DNA of 64,000 bases from Microbacterium sp. EYE_78 (GTDB taxonomy: Bacteria; Actinomycetota; Actinomycetes; Actinomycetales; Microbacteriaceae), in contig NZ_JAHXMY010000001.1 in NCBI RefSeq assembly GCF_023149035.1, positions 620,001 to 684,000 on the forward strand, in the 5' to 3' direction. The translations under genes and the position numbers were made by a program. Below the pieces are notes generated by a model, which was not told the DNA's origin, searched no databases, and worked only from the letters and a program-made list of their open reading frames with translations. Positions 37,314 through 47,157 of the stretch are shown here, in pieces; positions within the stretch are counted from its first letter, which is position 1, and each line of letters opens with the position of its first letter.

Positions 37314-37945
37314 AGGCCGGTCCGCCGGGTCTCGGCGACCTCGATGAGCGTGTCGCGCAGCTGCTCGGCCGCGGCCTGCGGCAGGCCCGGGATCGTGACC
37401 CCGGTGGATGCCGCCGCGGTGACGAGCTTCAGCTGGGCGATGCCCAGCATCCGGTCGAGCGGTCCGTGGGTGATGTCGACCAGCTGCAGCCGGCCGTAAG
37501 GGACGGCGACCATGCGCTGCCACAGGATGCCGCGACGGAAGACGAGATCGTCCTCCCGCAGCTGGTAGCCGATGGAGCGCGCCTGACGAGGCGTGACGAC
37601 GAGCGTCACGAGGGTGATGGCGAAGATGATGCCGCCGGGGATGAAGGGCCAGGTCGCCTCGAACATCAGCCACAGCGTCAGCACCGCCGCGGCGATCAGC
37701 ACGAGCAGCACGATGTAGCCGATGACCTGACCGATGACGTACTTCGTCGACAGCTGGTGCCAGGTGCCGTCTCCCAGCGGCAGGCGCTGCACCCCGCGGG
37801 GCTCGAGGACGCGGGTGTACGTGCCGTCCGCCCGCGGTACCCCGGGGGCGGGCGCCGACGGTGACGGGGCGGATGCCGCCGCGTGCTCAGTCGGTGTGGG
37901 AGAGCCCGTAGCCGGGCTCATCGGGTCCGGGCTGTTCGTCATCAT
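37310..37945 (-). CDS. PH-domain (YdbS-type) membrane protein, small
   Basis: A 211-residue partner of the large PH protein. A disordered Pro/Ala/Ser N-terminus of about 60 residues is followed by two helices (about 70-115) and one bPH2 domain (GYQLREDDLVFRRGILWQRM). The Met-Met start lies inside the 3-prime end of the DUF3180 gene, a 59-base overlap. The two PH genes are almost always adjacent in this operon and probably form a membrane complex. Confidence 0.82.
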   Translation of the reverse strand: MMTNSPDPMSPATGSPTPTEHAAASAPSPSAPAPGVPRADGTYTRVLEPRGVQRLPLGDGTWHQLSTKYVIGQVIGYIVLLVLIAAAVLTLWLMFEATWPFIPGGIIFAITLVTLVVTPRQARSIGYQLREDDLVFRRGILWQRMVAVPYGRLQLVDITHGPLDRMLGIAQLKLVTAAASTGVTIPGLPQAAAEQLRDTLIEVAETRRTGL

Positions 37946-38378
37946 CGTCCTTCCGGATGGTGCACAGGTGTTCGGCGACGAGCGCCGCGGCGACGAGGAG
38001 CAGCCCGCCCCCCAGCGCGGCGATCACCGCTCCCGTCGAGCCTAACGAGGGCGCGACGGGTCGTGTGAGGACGAAGACGAGGAGTCCGCCGGCGAAGCCG
38101 GCGACGATCGACCCGAGGATGCTCGACGCCTTGGCGAGCATCGCGATGCGGAGCGCCCGGAACGGGTCGACGGGTGCCGCGGACCCGAGCGTCGCGCGCC
38201 GGACCGGGATGGCGGCGGCGACGACCGCCGCGCCGAGTGCCACGAGCAGGATCGGCAGGAGTCCCGACGGCGTGAAGCTCGGGTGCCCCATGCCGGTGAG
38301 GACCTGGTCGACGGCGAAACCGACGGCCCCCGACACGAGCGCGACGACGACGAGGAGTAGCGGCTTGGTCCGGCTCAC
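37887..38378 (-). CDS. DUF3180 membrane protein
   Basis: A 163-residue four-helix membrane protein with SRTKPLLLVVVALVSGAVGF at the N-terminus. Its position directly after folK is the standard location of DUF3180 in actinobacterial folate operons. The hydrophilic C-terminus is acidic (RKDDDDEQPGPDEP). The GTG overlaps the folK stop by four bases. Function unknown. Confidence 0.85.
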   Translation of the reverse strand: MSRTKPLLLVVVALVSGAVGFAVDQVLTGMGHPSFTPSGLLPILLVALGAAVVAAAIPVRRATLGSAAPVDPFRALRIAMLAKASSILGSIVAGFAGGLLVFVLTRPVAPSLGSTGAVIAALGGGLLLVAAALVAEHLCTIRKDDDDEQPGPDEPGYGLSHTD

Positions 38379-38911
38379 GATGCTCCCCCGGGGAGTGCGG
38401 CGCGCAGATCCGCGACCCGGCCGACCCCGGGCAGGACGGCATCGGGGTCGAGGCGCAGCCACGGGTCGAGCACGAAGTCGCGCTCGGCGGCGCGCGGATG
38501 CGGCAGCACGAGGGACGGCTCGTCGGATCGCACGTCGCCGTAGGCGATCAGATCGAGGTCGAGCGTGCGGCTCCCCCACCGCTCGCGGCGCTCACGTCCG
38601 TGCCGGCCCTCGATGGCGTGCAGGTAGCCGAGGAGCAGGGTCGGCGCGAGGCGCGTGTCGATGAGCGCCACCGTGTTCAGGTAACGGGGGGCGTCGGCAT
38701 CCGGCCCCCCGAGGGTGATCGCGACCGACTCGATCGGCTCGGCCGCCGCGACGAGGTCGGTCAGCGGCAGGCGGCCGAGGTCGGCGATCGCCTCGGCGAT
38801 CGTGTCTGCTCGCGGGCCGAGGTTCGCGCCCAGCGCGACGACGGCGCGGTGCGCCGGACCCGCCGCCCGCGGCTCGGCCGGCGGCATCCCGTGCGCGAGA
38901 CGGCGGTTCAC
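38375..38911 (-). CDS. folK: 2-amino-4-hydroxy-6-hydroxymethyldihydropteridine diphosphokinase
   Basis: A 178-residue HPPK. It transfers pyrophosphate from ATP to 6-hydroxymethyl-dihydropterin, the step before dihydropteroate synthase. Key stretches are ALGANLGPR, RERWGSRTLDLDLIAYGD (the R-x-x-RTLDLDL metal/ATP site) and LPHPRAAERDFVLDPW. The GTG start overlaps the folB stop by four bases; a longer upstream reading would run through folB and is rejected. Confidence 0.95.
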   Translation of the reverse strand: MNRRLAHGMPPAEPRAAGPAHRAVVALGANLGPRADTIAEAIADLGRLPLTDLVAAAEPIESVAITLGGPDADAPRYLNTVALIDTRLAPTLLLGYLHAIEGRHGRERRERWGSRTLDLDLIAYGDVRSDEPSLVLPHPRAAERDFVLDPWLRLDPDAVLPGVGRVADLRAALPGGAS

Positions 38912-39270
38912 GAGCGGCTCCGACGGACGGTCACGGCGACGTCCCCGAACGGCACGGCGATGGGGGCGGCCGGCTTGTGGACCGTCACGGCGACCGCGTC
39001 GACGAGCGGCCATTCCAGCGCTGCCGTCGCGATCCGCTCCGCGACCGTCTCGATGAGGTCGGCCGGCTCGCCCGAGAGGATCGCGGCGACCCGCTCGGCG
39101 ACCTCGCCGTAGTGGACCGTGTCGGCGACGTCGTCACTCGCCGCGGCGGCGCGCAGCGACAGCGACAGGACGACGTCGGCCACGAACTCCTGGCCGTCGC
39201 GCTTCTCGTGCTCGAAGACGCCGTGGTGCCCCGTCGCACGGATGCCGGTGATCGAGATCTCGTCGCTCAT
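38908..39270 (-). CDS. folB: Dihydroneopterin aldolase
   Basis: A 120-residue FolB. It starts ISITGIRATGHHGVFEHEK, the conserved N-terminus of the family, with the catalytic Lys region in AVTVHKPAAPI and Glu in FEHEKRDGQEF. It cleaves dihydroneopterin to 6-hydroxymethyl-dihydropterin and glycolaldehyde. ATGA overlap with folP upstream and GTGA with folK downstream. Confidence 0.95.
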   Translation of the reverse strand: MSDEISITGIRATGHHGVFEHEKRDGQEFVADVVLSLSLRAAAASDDVADTVHYGEVAERVAAILSGEPADLIETVAERIATAALEWPLVDAVAVTVHKPAAPIAVPFGDVAVTVRRSRS

Positions 39271-40073
39271 CGCCGCCCCTCCCAGCTCGCGCTGACCGCG
39301 AGGGCGAGGCGCGTGGCGGCGACGTCGTGCACGCGGACCGCCCAGACCCCCGCCTGCGCGGCGAGCACACTCGTGACGGCCGTCGCGAGGTCGAGGCCCG
39401 CCTCGCCGACATCGACGCCGGCGGGTGCGGCGGCGACGGTCAGCATCCGCTTGCGACTGGTGCCGATCAGCACGCGATGGCCCGAGCCGACGACGCGGTC
39501 GAGTCCGCGCACGACGTCCCAGTTCTGCTCGGGCGTCTTGCCGAAGCCGAAGCCCGGGTCGACGACGATCCGCTCGTCCGGGATGCCGGCGTTCAACGCG
39601 GCGTCGATGCGCGCGCCGAGCTCACCGACGACCTCGGCCACGATGTCGTCGTAGACAGCGGTCGCGTACATGTCAGCCGAATGCCCGCGCCAGTGCTGCA
39701 GGACCACGTCGGCATCCGTGTCGGCGACGGCGGCGAGCATGTCGGCGTCGGCGAGCCCGCCCGACACGTCGTTGACGATGCGCGCGCCGGCGGCGACCGC
39801 GGCCGACGCGGTCGATGCGTGCATCGTGTCGACGCTGACCAGGGCGCCCTCCGCAGCGAGGGTCTCGATCACGGGCAGGACGCGGGCGAGCTCGACCTGC
39901 GGCGCGACACGGGTCGCGCCGGGGCGGGTCGACTCACCGCCGACGTCGAGGATGTCCGCGCCTGCGGCCAGAAGGGCGCGGCCGTGCGCGACGGCGTCGT
40001 CGTGCGACGCGTAGCGTCCGCCGTCGCTGAACGAGTCGGGCGTCGCGTTGACGATGCCCATCACGAGCGTCAC
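39267..40073 (-). CDS. folP: Dihydropteroate synthase
   Basis: A 268-residue TIM-barrel DHPS. MGIVNATPDSFSDGG is the first conserved loop, DVGGESTRPGA the second, and DPGFGFGKT the pterin-binding region. It condenses pterin pyrophosphate with p-aminobenzoate and is the sulfonamide target. Start GTG (TLVMGIVN), overlapping the folE stop by four bases; an in-frame ATG three codons later cannot be excluded. Confidence 0.95.
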   Translation of the reverse strand: MTLVMGIVNATPDSFSDGGRYASHDDAVAHGRALLAAGADILDVGGESTRPGATRVAPQVELARVLPVIETLAAEGALVSVDTMHASTASAAVAAGARIVNDVSGGLADADMLAAVADTDADVVLQHWRGHSADMYATAVYDDIVAEVVGELGARIDAALNAGIPDERIVVDPGFGFGKTPEQNWDVVRGLDRVVGSGHRVLIGTSRKRMLTVAAAPAGVDVGEAGLDLATAVTSVLAAQAGVWAVRVHDVAATRLALAVSASWEGRR

Positions 40074-40660
40074 GCGGCGCCCCCGGTCAGCAGCGCGATG
40101 ACCTCGGCCCGCGCGGCCGGCTCGGTGAACTCCCCGCGTGCCGCGATGGTGACGGTGGATGCCGAGGGCTGGCGTCCGCCGCGCATCGTGACGCACTCGT
40201 GCACGGCGTCGAGGACGACGAGCACGCCGCGGGTGTCGAGCGAGTGGGCGATGGTGTCGGCGATCTGCTCGCCGAGACGCTCCTGCACCTGCGGACGCGC
40301 CGCCACGATGTCGATGACCTTCGGCAGCGCGCCGAGCCCGACGACCTGCTCACCCGGCAGGTACGCGACGTGCGCGCGTCCCGCGAACGGCAGGAGGTGA
40401 TGCTCGCAGACGGAGCGGAACCGGACGTCGCGGAGCATGACGGCGCCCGAGGGCAGCGTGTCGGGCGCCGGGCCGCGGGCGACCGAGATGGTGTGCGCGA
40501 GGGGGGCCGCGGCATCCTCCCCCACCCCTGAGAAGAACTCGGCGTAGGCCTCGGAGACGCGCTGGGGTGTGAGCTTCAGCCCGGGGCGTTCGGGGTCCTC
40601 CCCGATCGCCTCGAGCAGCTCACGGACCAGGGCGGCCACACGCTCGCGGTCGACCGCCAT
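40070..40660 (-). CDS. folE: GTP cyclohydrolase I
   Basis: A 196-residue GTP cyclohydrolase IA. The zinc ligands are visible as Cys and His in SVCEHHLLPF and the second Cys in HECVTMRGG. It opens folate synthesis by converting GTP to dihydroneopterin triphosphate. It follows ftsH by ten bases, first of the four fol genes, the usual actinobacterial order ftsH-folE-folP-folB-folK. Confidence 0.96.
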   Translation of the reverse strand: MAVDRERVAALVRELLEAIGEDPERPGLKLTPQRVSEAYAEFFSGVGEDAAAPLAHTISVARGPAPDTLPSGAVMLRDVRFRSVCEHHLLPFAGRAHVAYLPGEQVVGLGALPKVIDIVAARPQVQERLGEQIADTIAHSLDTRGVLVVLDAVHECVTMRGGRQPSASTVTIAARGEFTEPAARAEVIALLTGGAA

Positions 40661-40670
40661 GCGCGCCGCC

Positions 40671-42674
<2,004 letters not shown>

Positions 42675-42745
42675 TGTGCGTTCAGGCTACCCCCGCGGGC
42701 CTATGGGGGCTCTGTGCGTTCGTTTTGGGCGTAGCCCGCCCGACG

Positions 42746-43297
42746 TCAGGAGTAGACGTGGGGTGCGAGCACCGCGACGTCGCGGAGGTTGCGGTACTTC
42801 TCCGCGAAGTCCAGGCCGTAGCCGACGACGAATTCGACCGGGATGTCGAAGCCGACGTAGCGGCAGTCGATCTCGACCTTGGCCGCCTCGGGCTTGCGCA
42901 GCAGCGCCAGCACCTCGATGGACTCCGCACCGCGCGAGGCGAAGTTCTCGAGCAGCCAGCTGAGCGTGAGGCCGGAGTCGATGATGTCCTCGACGATCAA
43001 GACGTGCTTGCCCGAGATGTCGGTGTCGAGGTCCTTGCGGATCTGGACCACACCGCTCGACTTCGTGCTGGCGCCGTAGGACGAGACGGCCATCCAGTCC
43101 ATCTCGATGTCGCGCTTGAGCGAACGGGCGAAGTCGGCCATCACCATGACCGCGCCCTTGAGGACGCCCACCAGCAGCAGGTCCTTGCCCTCGTAGTCGG
43201 CCTCGACCTGGCGGGCGAGCTGTTCGAGCTTCGCCTGGATCTCCTCCTCGGTGACGAGGACGTCGGTGAGCTGGTCGGCGATCTCTGCTGCGCGCAT
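42746..43297 (-). CDS. hpt: Hypoxanthine phosphoribosyltransferase
   Basis: A 183-residue type I phosphoribosyltransferase. The PRPP-binding motif is VLIVEDIIDSGLTL, with the pyrophosphate loop in VGVLKGA. It salvages hypoxanthine and guanine. The order tilS-hpt-ftsH is conserved in actinobacteria. The start was confirmed by a -10 box six bases upstream, which overlaps the tilS stop codon. Confidence 0.95.
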   Translation of the reverse strand: MRAAEIADQLTDVLVTEEEIQAKLEQLARQVEADYEGKDLLLVGVLKGAVMVMADFARSLKRDIEMDWMAVSSYGASTKSSGVVQIRKDLDTDISGKHVLIVEDIIDSGLTLSWLLENFASRGAESIEVLALLRKPEAAKVEIDCRYVGFDIPVEFVVGYGLDFAEKYRNLRDVAVLAPHVYS

Positions 43298-43303
43298 TGC
43301 AGA

Positions 43304-43309
43304 AGTCTA
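43304..43309 (-). promoter_or_regulatory. -10 box of hpt overlapping the tilS stop codon
   Basis: TAGACT on the minus strand, six bases before the hpt ATG. Its first three bases are the tilS stop codon TAG. hpt can therefore be transcribed separately as a leaderless message. Confidence 0.5.
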
Positions 43310-44302
43310 AAGACCGCGCTCGGATGCCGTGAACTCGACCATCCCGCCGACGCGCCGCGCGCGGCATCCCGGCAGGTCGATCGGCCCCTGCCCCGACCAC
43401 TCGGTGACCAGCCGCGCCACCTCGAGGGTCTGGAGGCGGGTCAGCGACACGTGGAACTCGCTGGCGACGACATGCCGGATGATGCGGTGGCGGAGGGCGG
43501 GCGGGTTGGCGGCCAGCGCCGCGACCGACACCGCGATGCCCGCCTCGGCGTGCTCGACGATGTCCTCGATCGTCTCGTCGATCATCTCGTCGAAGGCCGC
43601 CGCATCCTCGCGCAGCTGCGCGGCGGTGCGCGCCAGGGCCTCGGCGATGCCCGGTCCGAGCTCGGCCTCGAGCACCGGCAGGACCCGCTCCCGGGCGCGG
43701 ACGCGGGCGTACGCGGCATCCGTGTTGTGGGGGTCCTCCCACGGTTCGAGCCCCTGGGCGGCGCACGCCTCGCGGGTCGTCGACCGCCGGACGTCGAGGA
43801 GCGGCCGCAGCAGGGGCACGCCGTCGAGATCGGATGCCGCGGCCATGCCCTGCAGGCTGGTCGCACCCGCCCCGCGGGCGAGCCCCAGCAGCACGGTCTC
43901 GGCCTGGTCGTCGAGCGTGTGCCCCACGAGGACCGCGGACGCCCGGGCGTCGCGCGCGGCATCCCGCAGCGCCGTGTACCGCGCCGCTCGCGCAGCGCCC
44001 TCGGGGCCGCCGGCCGCACCCACCTCGACCCGCACCACCAGGGGGTCGAGGCCGAGCCCGGCGGCGGCCTGCGCCGCGCGGTGGGCGACGTCGGCGGACC
44101 CCGCCTGCAGACCGTGGTCGACGGTGACGGATGCCGCGCGCAGCCCGAGCGCCCGCGCCTCGAACGCGGTCGCAGCGGCGAGGGCGAGCGAGTCGGCGCC
44201 GCCCGAGAGGGCGACAATGACGACGGCATCCGCCGGCAGGCCGGTCAGCGCGGCGCGGACGGCGCGTCGGACCTCGGCGACGGCGGGGTTCAGGGACGGC
44301 AC
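43307..44302 (-). CDS. tilS: tRNA(Ile)-lysidine synthetase
   Basis: A 331-residue TilS. The PP-loop is ALSGGADSLAL (residues about 30-40), with GHTLDDQAETVLLGLARGAG further on, both diagnostic of the N-type ATP pyrophosphatase. It modifies C34 of tRNA-Ile(CAU) to lysidine and is essential. The GTG start was chosen because TACGGT lies six bases upstream. The C-terminal domain is short, as in other actinobacteria. Confidence 0.93.
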   Translation of the reverse strand: MPSLNPAVAEVRRAVRAALTGLPADAVVIVALSGGADSLALAAATAFEARALGLRAASVTVDHGLQAGSADVAHRAAQAAAGLGLDPLVVRVEVGAAGGPEGAARAARYTALRDAARDARASAVLVGHTLDDQAETVLLGLARGAGATSLQGMAAASDLDGVPLLRPLLDVRRSTTREACAAQGLEPWEDPHNTDAAYARVRARERVLPVLEAELGPGIAEALARTAAQLREDAAAFDEMIDETIEDIVEHAEAGIAVSVAALAANPPALRHRIIRHVVASEFHVSLTRLQTLEVARLVTEWSGQGPIDLPGCRARRVGGMVEFTASERGL

Positions 44303-44308
44303 CGCTCC

Positions 44309-44314
44309 ACCGTA
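44309..44314 (-). promoter_or_regulatory. -10 box for leaderless tilS mRNA
   Basis: TACGGT, six bases upstream of the tilS GTG. It is divergent from ppa. Confidence 0.45.
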
Positions 44315-44483
44315 GCGACGACGCCAGGGCGTCCCGCCCGCTTGCGCGGGCCGAATGCCGGAAGAATCGACCGATGTCGAGCGCAGCGGGGCATCCACGG
44401 CGTTTCATCCGGAGTTCGGCACGGTCAGCCGCGCCAGTAGGCTTGTCGGCGCATCCCACCGGACAGTCTTAAGGAGCACAGGC

Positions 44484-45017
44484 ATGGGCGCGTACGACGC
44501 CGTCATCGAGATCCCGCGCGGCAGCCGCGTGAAGTACGAGGTCGACCACGGCACGGGCCGCGTGTTCCTCGACCGCGTCCTGTTCACCCCGATGGGCTAC
44601 CCGTCGAACTACGGGTTCTTCGAGAACACGCTCGGCGAGGACGGCGACCCGCTCGACGTGCTGGTCCTCCTCGACCGCGAGATCTACCCGGGTGTGCTCG
44701 CCAAGGTCCGTCCCGTCGCCGTCCTGAAGATGAGCGACGAGGCCGGCGGCGACGACAAGGTCGTCGCGGTCCTCGCGAAGGACCCGCGCTGGGCGCACAT
44801 CCAGGACGTCGACGACATCGACGAATGGACCAAGGGCGAGATCGGCCACTTCTTCGAGCGCTACAAGGACCTCGAGCCCGGCAAGTGGGTCAAGGTCGAC
44901 GAGTGGGCGGGTGCCGCCGAGGCCGAGCGCCTCGTGTCCGAGGCCTTCACGCGCTTCGACGAGCACGAGGGCGAGACCCGCACGCAGGGTGAGGGCGAAG
45001 CGCCCAACAGTCTCTGA
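44484..45017 (+). CDS. ppa: Inorganic pyrophosphatase, soluble family I
   Basis: A 177-residue class I pyrophosphatase. Active-site stretches are IEIPRGSRVKYEVD, GYPSNYGFFENT and GDPLDVLVL (the D-G-D-P-L-D metal site). It removes pyrophosphate from biosynthetic reactions. AAGGAG lies seven bases before the ATG; the reading frame is open further upstream, but the family N-terminus and ribosome-binding site fix this start. The gene ends at a strong palindrome. Length matches the family. Confidence 0.96.
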   Translation: MGAYDAVIEIPRGSRVKYEVDHGTGRVFLDRVLFTPMGYPSNYGFFENTLGEDGDPLDVLVLLDREIYPGVLAKVRPVAVLKMSDEAGGDDKVVAVLAKDPRWAHIQDVDDIDEWTKGEIGHFFERYKDLEPGKWVKVDEWAGAAEAERLVSEAFTRFDEHEGETRTQGEGEAPNSL

Positions 45018-45030
45018 GGCTCACAACGAG

Positions 45031-45060
45031 AAGGTCGGATGCCGCGCGGCATCCGACCTT
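45031..45060. terminator. 30-base perfect palindromic terminator
   Basis: AAGGTCGGATGCCGC and its exact inverted copy abut with no spacer, forming a 15-bp stem between the convergent ppa and M23 peptidase genes. The core is again GGATGCC. Confidence 0.8.
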
Positions 45061-45082
45061 CGTCGTTTCGGGACGCTGAGCG

Positions 45083-46555
45083 TCAGACGCTGATGCCGCG
45101 GGCGCGCAGGAACGGCGCGGGGTCGATGCGCGCGCCGCCGCGGTAGACCTCGAAGTGGAGGTGGCACCCGGTGGATGCGCCGGTGCTGCCGATGTACGCG
45201 ATGGTCTGACCGGCACGGACGCGCTGGCCGTAGCCGACGTTGTAGCCGCCGTTCATGATGTGGGCGTAGCCGGTGACCGTGCCGTCGCTGTGACGGATCT
45301 GGATGTAGTTGCCCCAGTCGCCGCTGTAGCCGGCGAAGATGACGGTGCCCGATGCCGCCGCGTAGATGGGCGAACCGCACGAGCTGGCGAAGTCGATGCC
45401 GCGGTGTCCTGCCGTGGTGCAGCGGCCGTTGCCGCAGACGGTTCCGCGGATGCCGAACCAGGAGCTGATCCAGCCGTGGGCCGGACGCACCCACCCGGAG
45501 GACTGGACGACACCGCCCCCGCCACCGCCGGACGACGAGCCTCCGCCCGAGGACGACCCGCCGCCGGACGACGAGCCACCGCCACCGCCACCGCCACCGG
45601 AGTTCTGCGCCGCCTCCTCCTGCTCGCGGCGCCTGCGCTCTTCCTCGCGCCGGCGGGCCTCTTCTGCGCGGGCGCGGCGAGCCGCCTCCTCGCGCGCCTT
45701 GCGGCGAGCCTCTTCGCGGCGACGCCGCTCCTCCTCGACGCCCGCCTTGTAGGCGGCGACCGTCTTCTCGGTGGTGTCGCGGAGCGCCTCCAGCTGGGCT
45801 TCGAGCACGACGCGGTGCTCGTTCTGCGCGGCGAGCGCAGCCTGGGCCGCTTCGGCGGCCTCCTGCGCGGCCTGCAGCTTCTGCTCGGCCTCGACCTTGC
45901 GGCGGTCCCGCTCGTCGCGGGCGACGGCGGCCTGGTCGGCGAAGCTCTTCGCACTGTCGCGCGCGCCGACGGCCTCGTTGTACACGTCGCGGTTAGCGGC
46001 GACGAGGCGGTCCATGGTCCCGAGGCGGCCGAGCAGGTCGTCGGCGCCGGCAGCGGAGTCGGAGAAGAAGAGCTCGAGGGTCGCGTCGCTCTTGCCCGTC
46101 CGGTACTGCTGCGCGGCGAGGACGCCGAGCTTGGCGGCCGCGGCATCCGCCTTGGCCTCTTCAGCATCGGCCTGCGCCTGCAACGCCTCGGCGCGGGCGA
46201 CCGCGTCCTCGTAGGCGATGAGCGCTTCCTGATACTCGATGCCGAGCCGCTCTGCGGTGGCCTGCTTGACGGCGACGTCGTTCTCGAGCGAGGAGATGAG
46301 GTTCTGGATGCGGGTGATCTCGGAGCTCTTCGCCGACTGGTTCTTGCGCGCCTTCTCGACGTCGTCCCAGCTCGGATATCCGGCGATGGCGAAGGCCGGG
46401 ATGCCGAAGCCGAGACCCGCGGTCGCGGCGGCGACGCCGATGGCACCGAGCCCCAGGGCGTTCCGCCGGCTGATGCGTGAGCGCAGCGAGGTCACTTCGG
46501 CGGGCGTGGGCGCGCAACCGCAGTCGACGTCGGTCGCATCGGGTCCGTTGGTCAC
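45083..46555 (-). CDS. M23 peptidoglycan endopeptidase with coiled coil (NlpD/RipA-like layout)
   Basis: A 490-residue exported cell-wall hydrolase. A twin-arginine-like signal (SRISRRNALGLGAIGVAAAT, residues about 26-45) is followed by a long coiled coil (about 65-315). Next come an Arg/Glu-rich segment (EERRRREEARRKAREEAARR), a Gly/Ser linker, and an M23 domain. The zinc ligands are H and D in GHRGIDFAS and the HLH motif in GCHLHFEVY. The layout matches PcsB/EnvC-type hydrolases acting at division. The GTG has GGGAGGGG eight bases upstream. A tandem TTCACA/GTCACA element over the promoter suggests MtrA control. Confidence 0.88.
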   Translation of the reverse strand: MTNGPDATDVDCGCAPTPAEVTSLRSRISRRNALGLGAIGVAAATAGLGFGIPAFAIAGYPSWDDVEKARKNQSAKSSEITRIQNLISSLENDVAVKQATAERLGIEYQEALIAYEDAVARAEALQAQADAEEAKADAAAAKLGVLAAQQYRTGKSDATLELFFSDSAAGADDLLGRLGTMDRLVAANRDVYNEAVGARDSAKSFADQAAVARDERDRRKVEAEQKLQAAQEAAEAAQAALAAQNEHRVVLEAQLEALRDTTEKTVAAYKAGVEEERRRREEARRKAREEAARRARAEEARRREEERRRREQEEAAQNSGGGGGGGGSSSGGGSSSGGGSSSGGGGGGVVQSSGWVRPAHGWISSWFGIRGTVCGNGRCTTAGHRGIDFASSCGSPIYAAASGTVIFAGYSGDWGNYIQIRHSDGTVTGYAHIMNGGYNVGYGQRVRAGQTIAYIGSTGASTGCHLHFEVYRGGARIDPAPFLRARGISV

Positions 46556-46603
46556 AGCAAGCACCCCTCCCTCGGCCGCAGACGGCGTGCTGATCCGCTG
46601 ATC

Positions 46604-46633
46604 ACAGTAGCAACACTGTTCACATTCGTCACA
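46604..46633 (-). promoter_or_regulatory. Promoter of M23 peptidase with tandem MtrA-like boxes
   Basis: TACTGT (-10, minus strand, 46604-46609). Over the -35 region lie TTCACA (46619-46624) and GTCACA (46628-46633), direct hexamers with a 9-bp period. That is the arrangement described for MtrA sites upstream of actinobacterial cell-wall hydrolase genes. Confidence 0.45.
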
Positions 46634-46768
46634 GGGGGATGACGGCGACCGCCGCCATCCTCTCTTCCATCGACCCCTTCGAGAAGGCGCCGCGCCCTCG
46701 ATTCGCACATTCGCGAGTGATCGCATATGCTTGACCCTCGGTAAGCGTGATCCCCTCGGGGTCGCTCG

Positions 46769-46841
46769 GCCCCATCGTTTAGCGGCCTAGGACGCCGCCC
46801 TTTCACGGCGGTAGCACGGGTTCGAATCCCGTTGGGGTCAC
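46769..46841 (+). tRNA. tRNA-Glu (anticodon TTC)
   Basis: A 73-base cloverleaf. The acceptor stem is GGCCCCA/TGGGGTC, the anticodon arm CCGCC-CTTTCAC-GGCGG with anticodon TTC, and the T-arm CGGGTTCGAATCCCG. CCA is not encoded. It is the first of three tRNA genes on this strand. Confidence 0.97.
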
Positions 46842-46865
46842 TTTCCACCACAATTCAATACGCAT

Positions 46866-46939
46866 GGCCCTGTAGCGCAGTTGGTTAGCGTGCCGCCCTG
46901 TCACGGCGGAGGTCGCGGGTTCAAGTCCCGTCAGGGTCG
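46866..46939 (+). tRNA. tRNA-Asp (anticodon GTC)
   Basis: A 74-base cloverleaf. The acceptor stem is GGCCCTG/CAGGGTC, the anticodon loop CTGTCAC with anticodon GTC, and the T-loop GTTCAAG. It lies 24 bases after tRNA-Glu, so they are probably co-transcribed. Confidence 0.97.
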
Positions 46940-46984
46940 CTCCGAGCGACAGGCCCTTTTGTCTTCAGCTTCTGTTGAATGCAT

Positions 46985-47022
46985 GGGGCCTTTCGTCTAG
47001 GACATGGCTCTCGCAGCCATGC
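46985..47022 (+). pseudogene. tRNA 5-prime-half-like sequence
   Basis: Between tRNA-Asp and tRNA-Phe is a stretch that looks like the first half of a tRNA. GGGGCCT is followed by TCGTCTAGGAC, which matches the tRNA-Glu D-arm with about eight bases missing, and then an anticodon-arm-like hairpin ATGGCT-CTCGC-AGCCAT. It stops where tRNA-Phe starts and has no T-arm. It could be a recombination relic or a processing signal. Confidence 0.4.
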
Positions 47023-47095
47023 GGCTCTGTAGCTCAGTTGGTAGAGCGCACGACTGAAAATCGTGAGGTCACGGGATCGACGCCCGTCGGAGCCA
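47023..47095 (+). tRNA. tRNA-Phe (anticodon GAA)
   Basis: A 73-base cloverleaf. The acceptor stem is GGCTCTG/CGGAGCC, the anticodon loop CTGAAAA with anticodon GAA, and the T-loop GATCGAC. It directly follows the half-tRNA sequence. Confidence 0.96.
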
Positions 47096-47098
47096 CAC

Positions 47099-47157
47099 GG
47101 ACCGTCGTTACAACGGTCCCAGAAACCCTCGCCTAGCTTCTACATGGCGGGGGTTTT
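47099..47157 (+). terminator. Tandem terminators after the tRNA cluster
   Basis: A first hairpin GGACCGT-CGTTACA-ACGGTCC (47099-47119) begins four bases after tRNA-Phe. A second, AACCCTCGCC pairing with GGCGGGGGTT (47124-47155), is followed by TTTT-GCTTT. The second also covers the end of the convergent acetyltransferase gene. Confidence 0.65.

Noticed and set aside
45520..45600. Gly/Ser codon repeats of the M23 peptidase gene as a tandem DNA repeat
   Set aside because: The repetition follows from the linker's Gly/Ser composition and the DNA units are not exact enough to call a separate element.
46769..47095. tRNA cluster as an integration site for a mobile element
   Set aside because: No integrase, no duplicated tRNA 3-prime end and no foreign-looking genes were found next to the cluster.
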